Shown: positions 10,301-31,539, numbered from the stretch's first letter. The stretch: 64,000 nucleotides of DNA from Mesostigma viride (GCA_009746045.1 RPFO01000059.1:1406371-1470370), one strand, 5' to 3'. The notes: generated by a model from the sequence alone, not told the origin. A program made the numbers and translations.

Positions 10301-12630
10301 AATCTTAAAGACGATGAGTAAATGATACTACCTCGTAGCGGAGTTCGCGTTTTTTGCAGTGTCGATGATTTTATTGATGACCATCGCCACGGGGGTCCAA
10401 TCTGATGTTTTCGTCGAGAGGAATAAATTAGAATGCACGCTGGCGGCGGTGATTGTCAGGTTTTATGGGATTTACCTAGCGTCAAGGATGCGTTTAAATC
10501 GTTATTGGTAAAGCTTTAAAAAATTTGCTGGGTTTCGGCAACATTTCCGTCATGATCGGTAAGACACTCTCCAGGCTCGCGGGATGCGCGTCTTATTATT
10601 CCATGGAAGGTTGTTCTTTCTTGCGCCGCTTGGCGAAGGACAATTCCGGTAATGGTACGATCGTGTGATCAACGTGACCCTATGAATGTTTCGCTTCCTT
10701 TATGGGTTATCAACGCAAGTTTTCGGCTTCTTTCCGTGCAGTTAGCGCCAGGTATAATGCCATTCTGTGCTGCGCATCGCCAGATTCCTGGCACCTTTCA
10801 GTGGTTTTTATGTACGTTGCATGGCTGGGATGTGTCAAAGCGTGACCTTGGCATGTCGTCAAGTTGTCAGGGATTTGCTGAGTGGTTTCTTGGAAGGAGA
10901 TTGCTAACAGCACTCAGTTTTGTGTGAATATTGACGCGGCCTTTCTTAGCAGAGGGCTTCATTGTGGTTAGAGGCTCACAAGCTTGAGTTTGTTTCTTGG
11001 CAAACAATTGCGCTGGAAAGAAAGGTGGCAGTGGTTTTTCTGAGGGGCATACTGCATGGGTGGAACTGCACGTAGGTAGGGGTTATCGTTGTCTTGTTGG
11101 CCTTTCTCCCACTAAAATGGGAGAGCCCTAATGCATATGCTAGCAAGGCAAGGTAACCATGGTAAGAAGCCTTGGCAAGCAGCATGTATGATAATTCTGC
11201 TTTCTCTGTGGACTGTCTGTTGTTACCCTTGTTGGGCAATTAGTGGATATGGCTTTCTAGGGTGTGTTTGAGCTTGGTTTTGGGATGATGCCCACACCAT
11301 GAACCTGGAATATGCTTTAGAAGTGTTGGCTAGGCATGTAGAGCTACCTGCCTCATTGTTGTGCACACACGCAACAGGTTGCCCGTGTCGAGGTAAGGCA
11401 AGGGCACATGACGTGCCCAGCCACCTCCTTGTACATTGTGGTCGAATTGGGCATGGTCAGGAGCCTTTTGGATGGCATAGGAAGTGTTAGTGTGCCTTAA
11501 TACTCACTAATGCCTTCCTTAGCGTCTGCATAGGTGGCCAACTGCCAAAATTAATAACTGCTACAGCTGAGCTCAGAATGCCACCAAACTTTGACAGTGC
11601 CTTCTATGGTCATGACAGAATTTGACTTGTGCTTTTCAGGCCTAATTGATGTGTTATGAGTGTGTATGGGGACGCCCCGCCTAAAAAAGCGTATTTTTGG
11701 CCCAAAAATTAATAACTCAAAGGGATGTGCTGATTTTGTTGATCCAATTAGGTAGAAACAATGTCCCATGACATTTTTATATGGGGTGTGCTTTTTTCAT
11801 GCAACTGGTTCTCCCACTGTTCTGGGCAAGATGTGCCCCGGACAGCGTTTTTTTCTATTTTTAGCTCATAGCCGGTGTATGGCTGGGGGTAGTACCCCCA
11901 ACAAGTGGTGGTATGCATGCCCAAACATCATGTTTATGGTCCCCAAACATCATTCAGTGGTTGTCAGTTGCATTTCTGTAGTTATTAGGGGGGGTAAGTT
12001 TTGATATATTTCTATGGGACCCTCCCCTTAAATCATGGCTACTCAGCTTACAACTCCGCAGGCATGTTGGAACAAGCCCCGCCATGCCGTGAGCCGAAAA
12101 AAAGGAAGAAACGCATCAAGCAAGGACGGTCGTAAACGTCACTGAAAACAGCAAAATCTGACCTGCCGGCAGGTAATGCGACAGCCTGGAAAATGTGATT
12201 CGTTTCTCGAAAAACTGATTAGCGCTCGTGAAAGTAGACTTGAAGCCCATTCGGATTCCACCTTTTGGGAATTGTGAGCTTCCAACAAAAAAGTTTCCCC
12301 CACAATTAATAAACATGCATTTTCGCTGCCAATTCCAGATCTGGCCGACACAAAAAATCAGCGTCTCAGTTTGCGAATTATTTTGACGCATGAACATACG
12401 CGAATAATATCTACCATGCATCATCGCAAAGCAGGAGAGTTTACGCGTCGTTTGCATCCATCGCAGCGACTTAACATGCATAATTGACTTTTGACTGATA
12501 TTCCGGCGGACATAGGGTCGACAGCCATGCGAGGTGGAATTTTTCTGGTCCCGTCGTCCTCAACGCGACGCGTTCGCGCCAAAATTCCCAGGATCTCATG
12601 TAACCGGACGGACCGATTTTAGGTGATGTG
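7333..12630. mobile_element. 5.3-kb DNA transposon with terminal inverted repeats, nested in a LINE
   Basis: The left end starts CACATCACCTAAAA and the right end is its exact reverse complement (14 of 14). Similarity continues imperfectly for about 35 bases to a shared GTTACATG. The insertion splits a LINE reverse transcriptase, and removing it rejoins the gene at GTGTGGCA/GTTGTGTCC, apparently with an AG duplication (7331-7332 and 12631-12632). The interior is clearly AT-richer than its surroundings, with repeated CTAAAAAAGCG motifs near 8003 and 11682 and a TATA-like CTATAAAAGC at about 9909. Only short frames are present and none resembles a known transposase. Ends beginning CAC with a very short target duplication fit a CACTA/CMC-like, non-autonomous or decayed element. 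Confidence 0.8.
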
Positions 12631-13321
12631 AGGTTGTGTCCTGTCCCCATACCTGTTCATTATTGTCGTGGATTGATCACGTCATGCGCCGAGCACGTGC
12701 GCGCTTTACTGCTCTTAAGGGGTTCGAGCCAGGCTTGGGCATCCGGCCTTAACGAGAAAGAGCACAGCGGGGTTGAACCTGGCTACCGCCTGGCCGACCT
12801 GATTTATGCGGATGACACCACCCTCATCGCGCGCCCCGAGGACATTCAGACCTGGCTGGACTGTCTGGGCCTGGAGGCGAGGGCCGGGTGGGGTTGGAGA
12901 TTAGTGTCAAAACTGAGGCGATGGTGATTGGTTGGGGCCTCTGGACAGTACACCGCCGCTGCCGCGCCTGCTCGACGGGACGACGGTCCCGTTCCGCGCG
13001 ACCGCTTCAAACTGCATGTTAGGGAGCTAGCTCCCTGACACCGCCGACGATGTGGACACCCCGGCATTAGCCTGGCCTGCATGGGCTAGGCTCCGTTCGC
13101 TCAACACCTACTGGCGCTCCAAGGGCCTGGGCGAACACCGCAAGCGCATGCTCTTCAAGTGCTGGTCCTCGTCCTCACGGTGCTAGCTCACGTACGGCGC
13201 CGAGGCGTGGACACTCACCCCCACACTGGCACTGATCTAGCTACTAGGCTATAGACGGCACAGTTTACAGGATGCTCCGACAGGTCCTGAACGTAGGGTT
13301 TTCCAAGCGCCCGTCATCAGA
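12631..13321 (+). pseudogene. LINE ORF2 remnant, continuation: catalytic half of reverse transcriptase
   Basis: This continues the copy interrupted at 7332. It encodes decayed CPVPIPVHY, then LADLIYADDTTLIARPED with the YADD catalytic motif near 12800, and the post-RT region that matches the copies at 32331 and 38944. It carries stops and shifts. It ends abruptly at 13321, where it abuts an ORF1 copy in the opposite orientation, so the junction is a rearrangement. Confidence 0.8.
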
Positions 13322-14787
13322 GTCCGGTTGCTTGCCAGGGCTTGTGGCCGAAGTGGAGTATGGTCGCCCCCTTCCAGTACACCGGCTTCCGGCCGGCGCC
13401 GCGGTCTGCCGGAGCTGGAGGTAGGTCGGCCATAGCGCTCCCGTCGCCGGTGTTGCTGCGCCGGCCAGGGGCAAGTCGTCGCCCATGGCCAAGGTGACTT
13501 CAGGGAGTCTTCTCGAGCCGCTTGCGGCGTCTGAGAAACGAAATCTTGTCCGCCGGTTTCTTAAAGGTGAGAAGAAGCGGGGGCGCCCCTGCCTTACACT
13601 GCAGGCGGGGAAGACGGTGGGCGACCAGCTCAATCTCACCAGTAAGGCCCATGCGACCAAGGATTTCTCTCTCAAACGCACGTGCAAGCTTCTCGGAATT
13701 CTCACCTTCCACCAGGTCGAAGTTCTTGACGATGACGTTGAGGCTGCGCTTGGAGAGCTCGGCCTCCTCGCGGATCGAGGTCGAGCGTTGGCTGATGGAG
13801 CTGTGCTGCGACGGCGGAGGTGGTGACAGTCCATAGGTGGTGTGCTGCTTGGCATGTCCGCCCAGGTCGGGATGGGAGGTGCATCACCAGCCAGGCCAGC
13901 TGGCTTGGCGGCATTCGGTCACTTCGCCGCCTGGGCGGTGATGCCTGCGGTGTTCGGTTTTGCAGGCATCCGCGATGGCGATGGCGTTGTCCTGGAGGCT
14001 CTGGTCGATGTCGCAGAGCTGGCCGGTGATGGAGTCGGCACCTGGCTCGGCGGTGTAGGGGGGGGGGGGGGGAGGCGAGGAGGGTGGCGGTGGCGTTGGG
14101 GATCATTGGCGCGGGGAGCTAGCTCAGCAGCCAGCGTGCCGTGCGGCCCACAGCTGCCACATCTGCAGCGAGGGGCGTCACGAGCTGTGAGATGGCGTCT
14201 TGGAGGTGGAGGAGGAAGGTGGATTCGGTCAAGGGGGAGGGGGCCCAGAGGTCGTCGCCCAGAGCGCTTAATTGGGCGGCGAGCTGAAGGCGCGGGCGGG
14301 ACCAGCCCGGCAGGTGGTCAGGTCCGCGGCCATCAACTCCATTGCGGCAATACCGGCCGTCGAGGCCGTTGCGGAGGCGATGATGCACTGGGCGTGGAGG
14401 CGCTGGCACAGGTCAAGGAGGGAGGCGTACGACCCATAAAACACGAGCTCCAGTATCTGGAAGGATGGCATGTCACAATAGCCGGGTCAGTCAACGACTC
14501 GCGACGTCAATGGTGGAAAATAACCTGTCGACGTCAAAGTCGCGCTCAGACCAGCTAGGTGCGCCTGGGCGACTGCGCTTGGGCCGGCTCAGGCGATGCA
14601 GAGGCCGGGCTAGGCAAGCCTGGGACTAGGGACTCTGGGCGACCACCAGTGCGCGACTAGTGTCACCGCTACCTGCCGGACCTGAGGGCGAAGCTGCAGC
14701 CGGATTTTCCGGAGCTGCATCTGTATTTTCAGGGCTTAGCGCAGCCGCCAGGCTGCGCTGCGTAGAGGAGCGTTTGCTCGTCGATCA
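13322..14787 (-). pseudogene. LINE ORF1 copy B (decayed, split by element at 14788)
   Basis: Minus-strand remains of the ORF1 protein also seen at 15235-16633. Shared blocks include EILGRMGL and the RRKRLEKT segment. Frameshifts and stops interrupt it, and a poly-G run sits near 14057. The 3' end is missing at 13322. Its 5' untranslated region was cut by a later insertion and continues at 16799-16965. The ten bases TCGTCGATCA at 14778-14787 are one side of the resulting target duplication. Confidence 0.75.
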
Positions 14788-16798
14788 TTAATTAATTAAT
14801 TAATTAGGAACATAACTCCGTTGGGAGTATATGTAGCACATAGCCCTGAGAAGGGGCATATGAGCCTATAATACATTCTAAGCTACTTCCTGCAAGGGTG
14901 GGAATGTAAACAACACTTGCTCTAGGTGCACCAGGGCACCCGCACCCTCATGGTCTATCACGCTATGCCCGGGTAAGGGGGGGAGCATGCCTGTGAGGGG
15001 GAAGATCATCATGGCTATACAAGAGCTATGGCATGGCTTCTCAGCAGAGAGTGACTCCCTGCATGGGCACAACATTACTAAATAAGGCTAGGCATCGTCT
15101 GGAGTGTGGCACATCATAGGCACACATGTACATGATTAAATAAAGCGCAGGGCTTAGATGAGATAGTGCCTCTAGGAGGCGTACATGTACATGGCCACGG
15201 TCTATCTATTCTGCACTACTACTGCTGTATTCCCCTAAGCTGGGGCGTCTGGAGTCGCTGGGGCCGCGGGGGGGGGGGGGTCGCCTGCCAGGGCTTGTGG
15301 CCGACGTAGATGGCCGCCCCCTTCCAGTACACCGGCTGCCCCGCCTTGGTCTGCCGGAGCTGGAGGTAGGTCGGCCCATAGCTCCCGTCGCCGTTGTTGC
15401 TGCGCCAGGGTCAAGTCGTCATCAAGGGTGAAGAGAGTCTTCTCGAGCCGCTTGCGGCGTCTGAGAAAAGAAATCTTGTCCGCCGGGGTCTTAAAGGTGA
15501 GGAGGAGCGGGGGCGGCCCTGCCTTACCCCGCGCGCGGGGAAGGCGGTGGGCAGCCAGCTCTATCTCACCGTTAAGGCCCATGCGACCAAGGATTTCTCT
15601 CTCAAACGCACGCAAAAGCTTCTCGGAATTCTCACCTTCCTCCATCTTGAAGTTCTTGACAATGACGTTGAGGCTGCGCTTGGCGAGCTCGGCCTCCTCG
15701 CGGAGGTCAAGCGTCTGCCGTCGAAGCTGGGCTGCGACGGCGGAGGTGGTGGAGGTGGTATGTTGCTTAAGCATGTCCGCCCAGGTGGTGATGGGAGGAG
15801 CATCGCCGGCCAGGCCAGCCGAGGCTGGCTTGGCGGCAATGTCCTTCACCGCCTGGGCGGTGAGGCCTGCGGTATTCTGCAGAACCTCGATAGCAATGGC
15901 GTTGTCCTTAAGACGCTGGTCGATGTCACGGAGCTGGGCGGTGATGGCGTCGGAGGTGGAGGTGGTGGCGGTGGAGGAGGCGAGGAGGGTGGAGGTGGCG
16001 GTGGAGATGGTGGAGGTGGCGGTGGAGAGGAGGGGGAGCTCGGCAGCCAACGTGCTGCCCATGACCGCCACATCTGCTGCGATGGGGGCCACGTGCTGCT
16101 CGAGGGCCTCCTTGAGGAGTGAGCGGATGGAGGATTCGGTTAAGGTGGTGGTGAGGGGCTTTGGGGGCCAAAGCTCCTCGAGGGAGCGGCCGAGGAGGGA
16201 GAAAAGGACGCGAATCTGAAGGTTGGGGCGGCGGCATTGGAGGATTTGGTCGAAGTTGTGGGTGCGTCTCTGGAAAGCATCGGTGAGGCGGCCCTGATGG
16301 AAGAGTTGCTTGCACATCTCGAGAAGCGAGGCATACGATCCGAAAAACACGTAGCTCAGGATCCTGTCGGGGTTGAGCTTGTCGAAAAAGCCGGGCTGGC
16401 TGGCGTCAAAGTCGTACTTCTCCCAGGTCGGCTCGGCAGGGCGACTGCGCTTGGCCGGGTTCAGGCGACGCTGCTGGCGAGGCGGCCAGCGGGGGCTGGG
16501 CGACCACTAGAGCTTGGCTAGTGGCGCCGCTGCCTTCTGGGCCGGTTGGCGAAGCTGCAGCCGGGGCTGCAGACGTATTTTCATTGCTGAGCGCAGCCGC
16601 CAGGCTGCGTTGCGTCGAGAGGCGTTTGCTCATCGTATAGTGCGTTATAGCTTCGGAAAATTATATCAGCATGTGCGTCTAAGAAAGGCGAAGCGATTGT
16701 GATATTCACAGCTGAATTCGGTGCTCAAACGTGAAAGTTATGAGCTCCGACAGCCATGGCTACCTCGTGGCTCGTGGCTCGTGAGAGAGTGGATGCGG
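14788..16798 (-). mobile_element. Complete ORF1-only LINE derivative (2.0 kb) nested in copy B
   Basis: Bounded by the perfect 10-base duplication TCGTCGATCA (14778-14787 and 16799-16808). Read on the minus strand it has a 5' UTR of about 165 bases, one ORF1 (start 16633, stop 15235) and a 3' region of about 450 bases. It ends in the hairpin CTCCCAACGGAG and a (TTAA)n tail. No reverse-transcriptase sequence is present, so it resembles half-LINE elements mobilised in trans by an autonomous relative. Confidence 0.8.
15235..16633 (-). pseudogene. LINE ORF1 protein, one frameshift
   Basis: Starts MSKRLSTQRSLAAAL at 16633 and stays open for 75 codons. A single-base shift near 16480-16500 leads into a second open frame that runs to the TAG at 15235, giving about 460 residues in total. 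After a conserved SYVFFGSYASLL block comes a Ser/Thr/Ala-rich, likely coiled-coil middle (QLRDIDQRLKDNAIAIEVL). A C-terminal basic domain follows (VIVKNF, EREILGRMGL, RRKRLEKT), arranged like the RNA-binding part of L1-type ORF1 proteins. Function is inferred: binding its own RNA. The frame is recoverable apart from the shift, so the copy is young compared with copy B. Confidence 0.65.
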
Positions 16799-16808
16799 TC
16801 GTCGATCA

Positions 16809-16965
16809 TATATTGCTTAATAGCTTCGGGAAAATATATCAGGGTGTGCGTCTTAGAAAGACGAAGCGATTGTGATATTCACGGCCGAATTTGGTGCCCA
16901 AACGTGAAAGTTATGAGCTCCGCCGTCAGCTATGGCTACCTCGTGGCTCGTGGCATGGATTATGC
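16809..16965 (-). repeat. 5' UTR remainder of LINE ORF1 copy B
   Basis: Repeats the 5' UTR of the nested element (compare 16640-16790), including AAAGACGAAGCGATTGTGAT and the GCTACCTCGTGGCTCGTGGC end. It is the far side of copy B, separated from its ORF1 by the 2.0 kb insertion. A further diverged copy of this leader lies near 52160-52210 and 52380-52470. Confidence 0.75.
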
Positions 16966-17038
16966 TGTATATAAGGGAATCAAACAATTTAATTGACATG
17001 GTGATTGCATGCAGCACATGATGTTGCATATCACGAGG

Positions 17039-17220
17039 CCCAGATAGGGGTTGCCTAGATAGATGTTGTAGTTAGAATGCTGTTAGATAGATGTAGTATG
17101 TAGCCAATGTAGATAGATTAGACCGGTAGGACTGTTTGCACCCATCCATCCATCCATCGGGGTTAATGCTCCGTGACTCCCCAACGGGAGCACAAGTCTA
17201 ATTAATTAATTAATTAATTA
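17039..17220 (+). mobile_element. 182-bp 5'-truncated LINE 3' end
   Basis: Carries only the LINE 3' UTR (ATGTAGTATGTAGCCAATGT, CATCCATC repeats), the hairpin CTCCCCAACGGGAG and an (ATTA)n tail. It is nearly identical to the 3' end at 40020-40187. Flanked by the 11-base direct repeat ATATCACGAGG (17028-17038 and 17221-17231). Confidence 0.85.
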
Positions 17221-17247
17221 ATATCACGAGGGGGTGATGTTGCATAT

Positions 17248-17262
17248 ATCAAGGAGACAACC
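17248..17262 (-). mobile_element. 15-bp retroposon tag with 10-bp target duplication
   Basis: ATCAAGGAGACAACC is the terminal 15 bases of the SINE-like family. It sits between two copies of TGTTGCATAT (17238-17247 and 17263-17272). The match of terminus and flanking repeat makes a minimal retroposition event the simplest reading. Confidence 0.6.
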
Positions 17263-17272
17263 TGTTGCATAT

Positions 17273-17804
17273 GCGTATTTGTAGATCAAAGCCATGCAGG
17301 CTCTCCGCGGCCATTCAACACCATCTGCCCATTTTGATCTAGCTGGTGTACACAATAGATGGCTGAAGTAAATGTACAGAGTCGGAAATTTCAGGCAAAT
17401 GGTGCACTGCTTTGTTCGTAAATGTTTAGGAATACATATAGACACACGTTTACAAGATACTAGCCTAACATCCCCTTGCAAGGACCATATACGTAGAAAA
17501 CCTGCAGCCGACAACTCAATCTTATGCACAGTTCGGCAGAAATGCCGGGGCATATAAGTGGCACGCTAATGCCTGACGTCAAAAGCAAAGAAACTTTCCG
17601 ATCCTCGTGTAAAGCCAGAGGAACAATTCAGTGTGCCATCCAGCACACTGTCCACCATGGATCATGGACATGAGACATGAAAGAATATATCCACTGCTCC
17701 ACCTCAATAAAAAATAAAAAAGGCAACCCGCGTCGCGATGAGCTTGTGATTCCACGCTGCAAAGGCAATTTGCCACAAACGGGGCCTCGGGACCACGCCA
17801 ACTG
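17273..17804. other. Gene-free spacer
   Basis: Lies downstream of the BSL stop codon at 17805. It contains the 3' untranslated region of that gene and moderately AT-rich DNA. No conserved frame or repeat was recognised. Confidence 0.5.
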
Positions 17805-27182
<9,378 letters not shown>

Positions 27183-28888
27183 TTTCCACTACTGATATTT
27201 CACGAAAGCAATTCAAGTACCTGACTGCCCCTGCTCGCAGCTGACAAGGCCGGGGAGACCGCGCAGGCCAAACGCCATGAGTTCCCTATCTAACCCACCA
27301 TCAAGATTAAAAAGGAAGGCCCCAGTAATGCTATCCACGAAGTAGGCTGTACGCAGCTTTCTCAAACTGCTAAAGTTGTGGCGGTACTCCCACCGGCTTA
27401 CTCGTCCATCAAACGCATCCTGTCCTACCTATTTATGCCGTTCCCAGCCGGCTTCATCCGAAAACGACCATCATAACACTGAGCGCGCTAATTGGAAGTC
27501 ACAATCGAAGGGTCTCAATGATAAATCGCTCACTAACGTCTGCCAAGATCATATGGCCCCCCCATAAAACACGGAGGCAATTGTAAACGGACGGGATACA
27601 TTCGACCTGTTTTTCCCTCCCACGTTTTTACCCTCCCATCTCACGTTCGTGTTTCGACGTCTTCAACGTTCCCATATCTGGCACACAAGCACGGGCCGAG
27701 AAACAGTAATTGTGGGCTGGATCCTGGACGGATAAACAATATGCCGACGCGGACATCCATTGAAGCCGCAAACTTTGCGGGCGGGGAGGCGGGCAAAGGC
27801 CGGACTTGCGGCAGAAACCGCCAATGTGCTGCCGTCGAAGTGCTGAGATGCGTCCGCGCCGCCCAAATACCGTATAAGCGATTCGTATCTGAGCCGCACA
27901 CCGTTGTCGTGGCAGGTCGTACTTGGTACTCAAGTAACGGTACACTACGTCCACCCTCTCAAGTGCAGTCTCAAGCCTCAACTCGACGGTGCCAACGCGA
28001 TTGTCACCTTGTCAGTGGGTAACCAGCTGGTCGATACGTGGTACCCCTTTACCTAGAACGATATTCCCATTGGTTAAAATAAAAAATTTAAATACCCATT
28101 TACCCGGAAAAAAATTGTCACCAGCTTTTCAGTTGCACTTGCGAGCTGCGTTGCCAAGTTGTGACGACGACTTGACGTCTGACGACCGCGAGCTGCGTTG
28201 CCAATTAATAATTGCCCAACTGGCAACAGCTTAATAAATCGAAAAGTTAATATTTTGCAGCTTGGACGCCATCACAGTGCACACGGCCGTTTTTCTACAC
28301 TGATGAACACGTCTTCCAAAAAAGCTTACATGTAAGCAAAGTGCTCAGTCCTTTTAGATTTGGTTTATACATGTTCCAGATTTCAGGCCTGCGCTGGCTG
28401 TGTCACTGATAGTGGCTCATCCGATATGTTGAGTTCTTTCACAGGCTGCGATAGCCCGAGAAAACGTATGTTGCACCGCGAACCGGCAGATCAGCCGAAC
28501 ATGCCTTGAAAGCCAGAGTAGCATGAGACTTATTCTCATGACGTGTGGAAGTTACTACTGTCGTCTTCTCGGCTTTAACTAAGCTTGTGTACCTTGCTAG
28601 TTAAATTTACGATAAACTGTATGACACCACGACCGGACGTGGCTGCCTGGGAATAATTTGCGTCGCCAGTTCTATCCGGCCTTGTGTTAAAAAAACAAAA
28701 AACAAAAAAAACACACACACAACAACAACAACTTAATGCAGCTAAAAATACGTTTGCCAAGGTGCTTCATTGCATATGTCACAAACTAGACCACGACATG
28801 TGCTCACCCAGCAGCAACGCACGCATGCTCAGTTTTCTGTCGACTGATAAGGGATCGTACTGCACTGCATCCCCGTTTGCTCCTGCAG
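27183..28888. promoter_or_regulatory. Intergenic region between divergent BSL and cyanase genes
   Basis: The two genes diverge from this 1.7 kb stretch, so it should hold both promoters and the unidentified 5' exon of cyanase. It is AT-richer than the coding DNA. Short tracts such as AAAATAAAAAATTTAAATA (about 28077) and A-rich runs near 28686 are visible, but no specific binding site was recognised. A degenerate SINE-like piece lies near 28377-28410. Confidence 0.45.
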
Positions 28889-30855
28889 GCACGGTTCAGG
28901 CACTCCCGTAGCCGGGGCGTCCAGTGTGCGCTTGACTTCTCTCCCCGGCCCCAAAGGAGAAGCCAAGGCCGAGCTTGTGGGTCGGCTAATGGCAGCGAAG
29001 GAGGCTTCTGGGAGAAGCTACTCTGAAATCGCAGATGCCGTGGGCCTTACCAATGCCTACGTGGCACAGCTTTTCCTAAACCAGGCGCAGCTGCAGCCTA
29101 ACACGGCGAAACGGCTAAAGGAGGTGGTCCCATTTATTTCGGATGCGGACATTGAGCTCATGTGCAGGTGAGCGCATGGTTGTCATATCATATATGTCAC
29201 GCTTCGCTGTTCACCCTCGGATGGGTGGCCCATCACCCACCACCTGGTGTCACAGTAGCGACTGCTCTCATCTGGTTGGGTGCCTGTCATGGTGCCAGCA
29301 AGCTTCTGCCACATGGCGGCATGCCACGTGGTATACACTGCATGCACGCGGTCTAGCCACCCACGTAAGGTCCTCAGACCAGTCCACCAAATGCTTCAAT
29401 CCAGTGGGTGGCCAAATACCCCTTTGCACAAGTATCACCGGTAACGTGCCATCTTTTTTGGCAAAATAGAAGGGGCAATTATTCAAGGATCAAGGCGAGG
29501 ATGGTATATTCTTGGCTGCATGTCTCCATGGCATGGCCCAACTGGCATGTGGGCAGGGTGGGGGCAGGGTGGGGGCAGGGGTTGAGCCTACACACGGCAG
29601 AGGTCGAAACTATGCTGTGGTTTTATTCTAGCACAAAGCAGGTGCCTCTCTCTGTTTGTTCGGTCAAGCTGTAGGCGCCCCTAGAGAGAGAGAGAGAGGC
29701 AGGCCATGGTAGGCAACCTTGTCCCCATGCTTGATACATCAGGGTCACACATTGTGCGATGGGGAAAGCATGACCGTCCAAGGTGCGCGGTTGCCGCCCC
29801 TTGGCGCACCGCCCTGATAGCCCGTCCGCTCATCTGGCTGACTGAGCTGCTTCTTGTCTCATGCGCCGGGAGCGCCCTGGGGAGATGATTGTTACAACGA
29901 AGCGGGCCTCAGGGTGGTTGACATCTCAGGCTGCCCAGTGCCCATATGCGGGTTTTCGGGGCAAGAAATTACCACAAGACATCCACAGGCAGCGTGGTCA
30001 GGCTTAGGTATGCAGTCATTGGGGGTGGAAATCGGCCATGCTTGGTTCGTTTCAGCGTGGACACCGCGTGTGTCATCTGCCCTGTGGCCTGTGCCTGCTC
30101 TACTCCCTCCCTGGCCACCCCCCAGGTGTCCCTTCCGCTCGGTTCCGGACGGCCTTCTGCAGGAGCCGTTTGTGTACCGGCTGCAAGAAGCGGTGATGCA
30201 CTACGGCGAGGGCCTCAAGGCGGTTACCAACGAGATGTTTGGCGACGGCATCATGTCGGCCATTGACTTTTACGTGAGTCAGTCGATATGTCAAGTTTTT
30301 TGTAAGGGGCCATGGACGTTTACGCGAGTCACGTCGATTGCGATCGAGGAGTTACCATCGAGTAGTGTTTATGGGAGTCAGTAGTTATCATGAACCTTCA
30401 TCTGAGTCGCCACGGCATTCAGGGGGGGTCCCAAGCACGCAGACTGCGTACTGCACAGGCTGAGCTCTCACACGCCATATGGCAAATGTTTCCTTTCATG
30501 CACCCCCATGGCCCCCGTGCTCCACAGGCACTCCTGTGCACTCGCATTCCCCCATGCACGCACATGCACGCATATCCAAAGCGAACTTGGCGATTGCTCA
30601 CTTGCAAGTCTGTTTTCTGACACGTGTCACAGCACTCTACCCACCCACGCCACGGCCCACCACCCCCTTCCCCCCACTGCATCATGTGGCATGCTCACAT
30701 CGTGCCAGGTGGACGTGAACAAGGTCACGGGCACCAAGGGGGAGGACCGCGTTGTGATCACCTTCAATGGAAAGTACCTGCCGCACATCGAACAGGTGGC
30801 CGACCACAGCACGGCCGCGGTGGTCATGGGGGGCCAGAAGCCCCACCTGTCATAG
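28889..30855 (+). CDS. CYN: Cyanase (cyanate lyase), first exon unresolved
   Basis: Exons: 28889-29167, 30126-30273 and 30709-30855 (TAG), with matching phases. Cyanase converts cyanate and bicarbonate to carbamate and CO2, with carbamate then giving ammonia and a second CO2. The N-terminal helical domain includes [19 protein letters not shown]. The C-terminal catalytic domain carries LYRL-type [15 protein letters not shown] with the catalytic Arg and Glu (R-L-Q-E), the catalytic Ser in [11 protein letters not shown], and [11 protein letters not shown]. All three catalytic residues of the family are present. The frame upstream of 28926 runs back to an acceptor at 28888 and then hits a stop, with no ATG. 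A short 5' exon must therefore lie upstream, possibly with a targeting peptide. The exon 3 donor is echoed in the next intron. Confidence 0.92.
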
Positions 30856-31033
30856 CCCACAAGCAGCTGCGCATGCGTGGCCCACGCCTTGTGCTCGCAT
30901 CAAACCGGCAGACCCATATCGGGCATGGCCAAATCATCTGTGCTGGGCAGGAGGTGCCTGGGGGGCTGGGGGTGGGGGTGGGTGGAGGGGGGGGGGGGTG
31001 GGGGGGATACGGAGGGCGGCCTCAGAGAGAGTA

Positions 31034-31054
31034 TCAAGGAGACAACCAGCGCCC
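31034..31054 (-). mobile_element. 21-bp retroposon tag with 11-bp target duplication
   Basis: The family terminus TCAAGGAGACAACCAGCGCC lies between two exact copies of CAGAGAGAGTA (31023-31033 and 31055-31065). Confidence 0.7.
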
Positions 31055-31539
31055 CAGAGAGAGTATGTCTCAATCGACATTGGGAGCATTTCTACTTCAC
31101 ACAGGCGTGGATAACGACTCTGACACCTGGCCATTTGAAGGATGGCCAAGGGTGCACTGGGTGCAGGTGGCGGCAGGCTTTTTTTCAAGGACTGGGTGTC
31201 CCGGTTGCTATGCATGGGCTGCAGCATGTCCTGGCGACATGCATGCATGAGTTAGACTTGCAATCCTGGTTGCATCCTTCCCAAGGGATCAGTGCTGTTG
31301 TGGCCATGATGGTCAGCATAGCTGACATTGGGGACGGGTGATCTACTGCATGAGATGGACTGGTTACTCACCTCACTGGCCATGGAGTTGTCTAGTATCG
31401 GTGTAACGGCTGGGCACGATTCAATAAATAGCAGCGTGAGATGCTACCCAGGGTATCACAGGGTGCATGGCCGCTTGGCGCTGGTGTGTACCGGCTTCTT
31501 GTCGTGTTTGTGTGGCCATCATACCAACGAGATGACCAT

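Noticed and set aside
15394-16219. Plus-strand open frames of about 240-260 codons opposite the LINE ORF1
   Set aside because: They are shadows of the GC-rich ORF1 on the minus strand, which carries the repeat-family homology and the correct leader and tail orientation.
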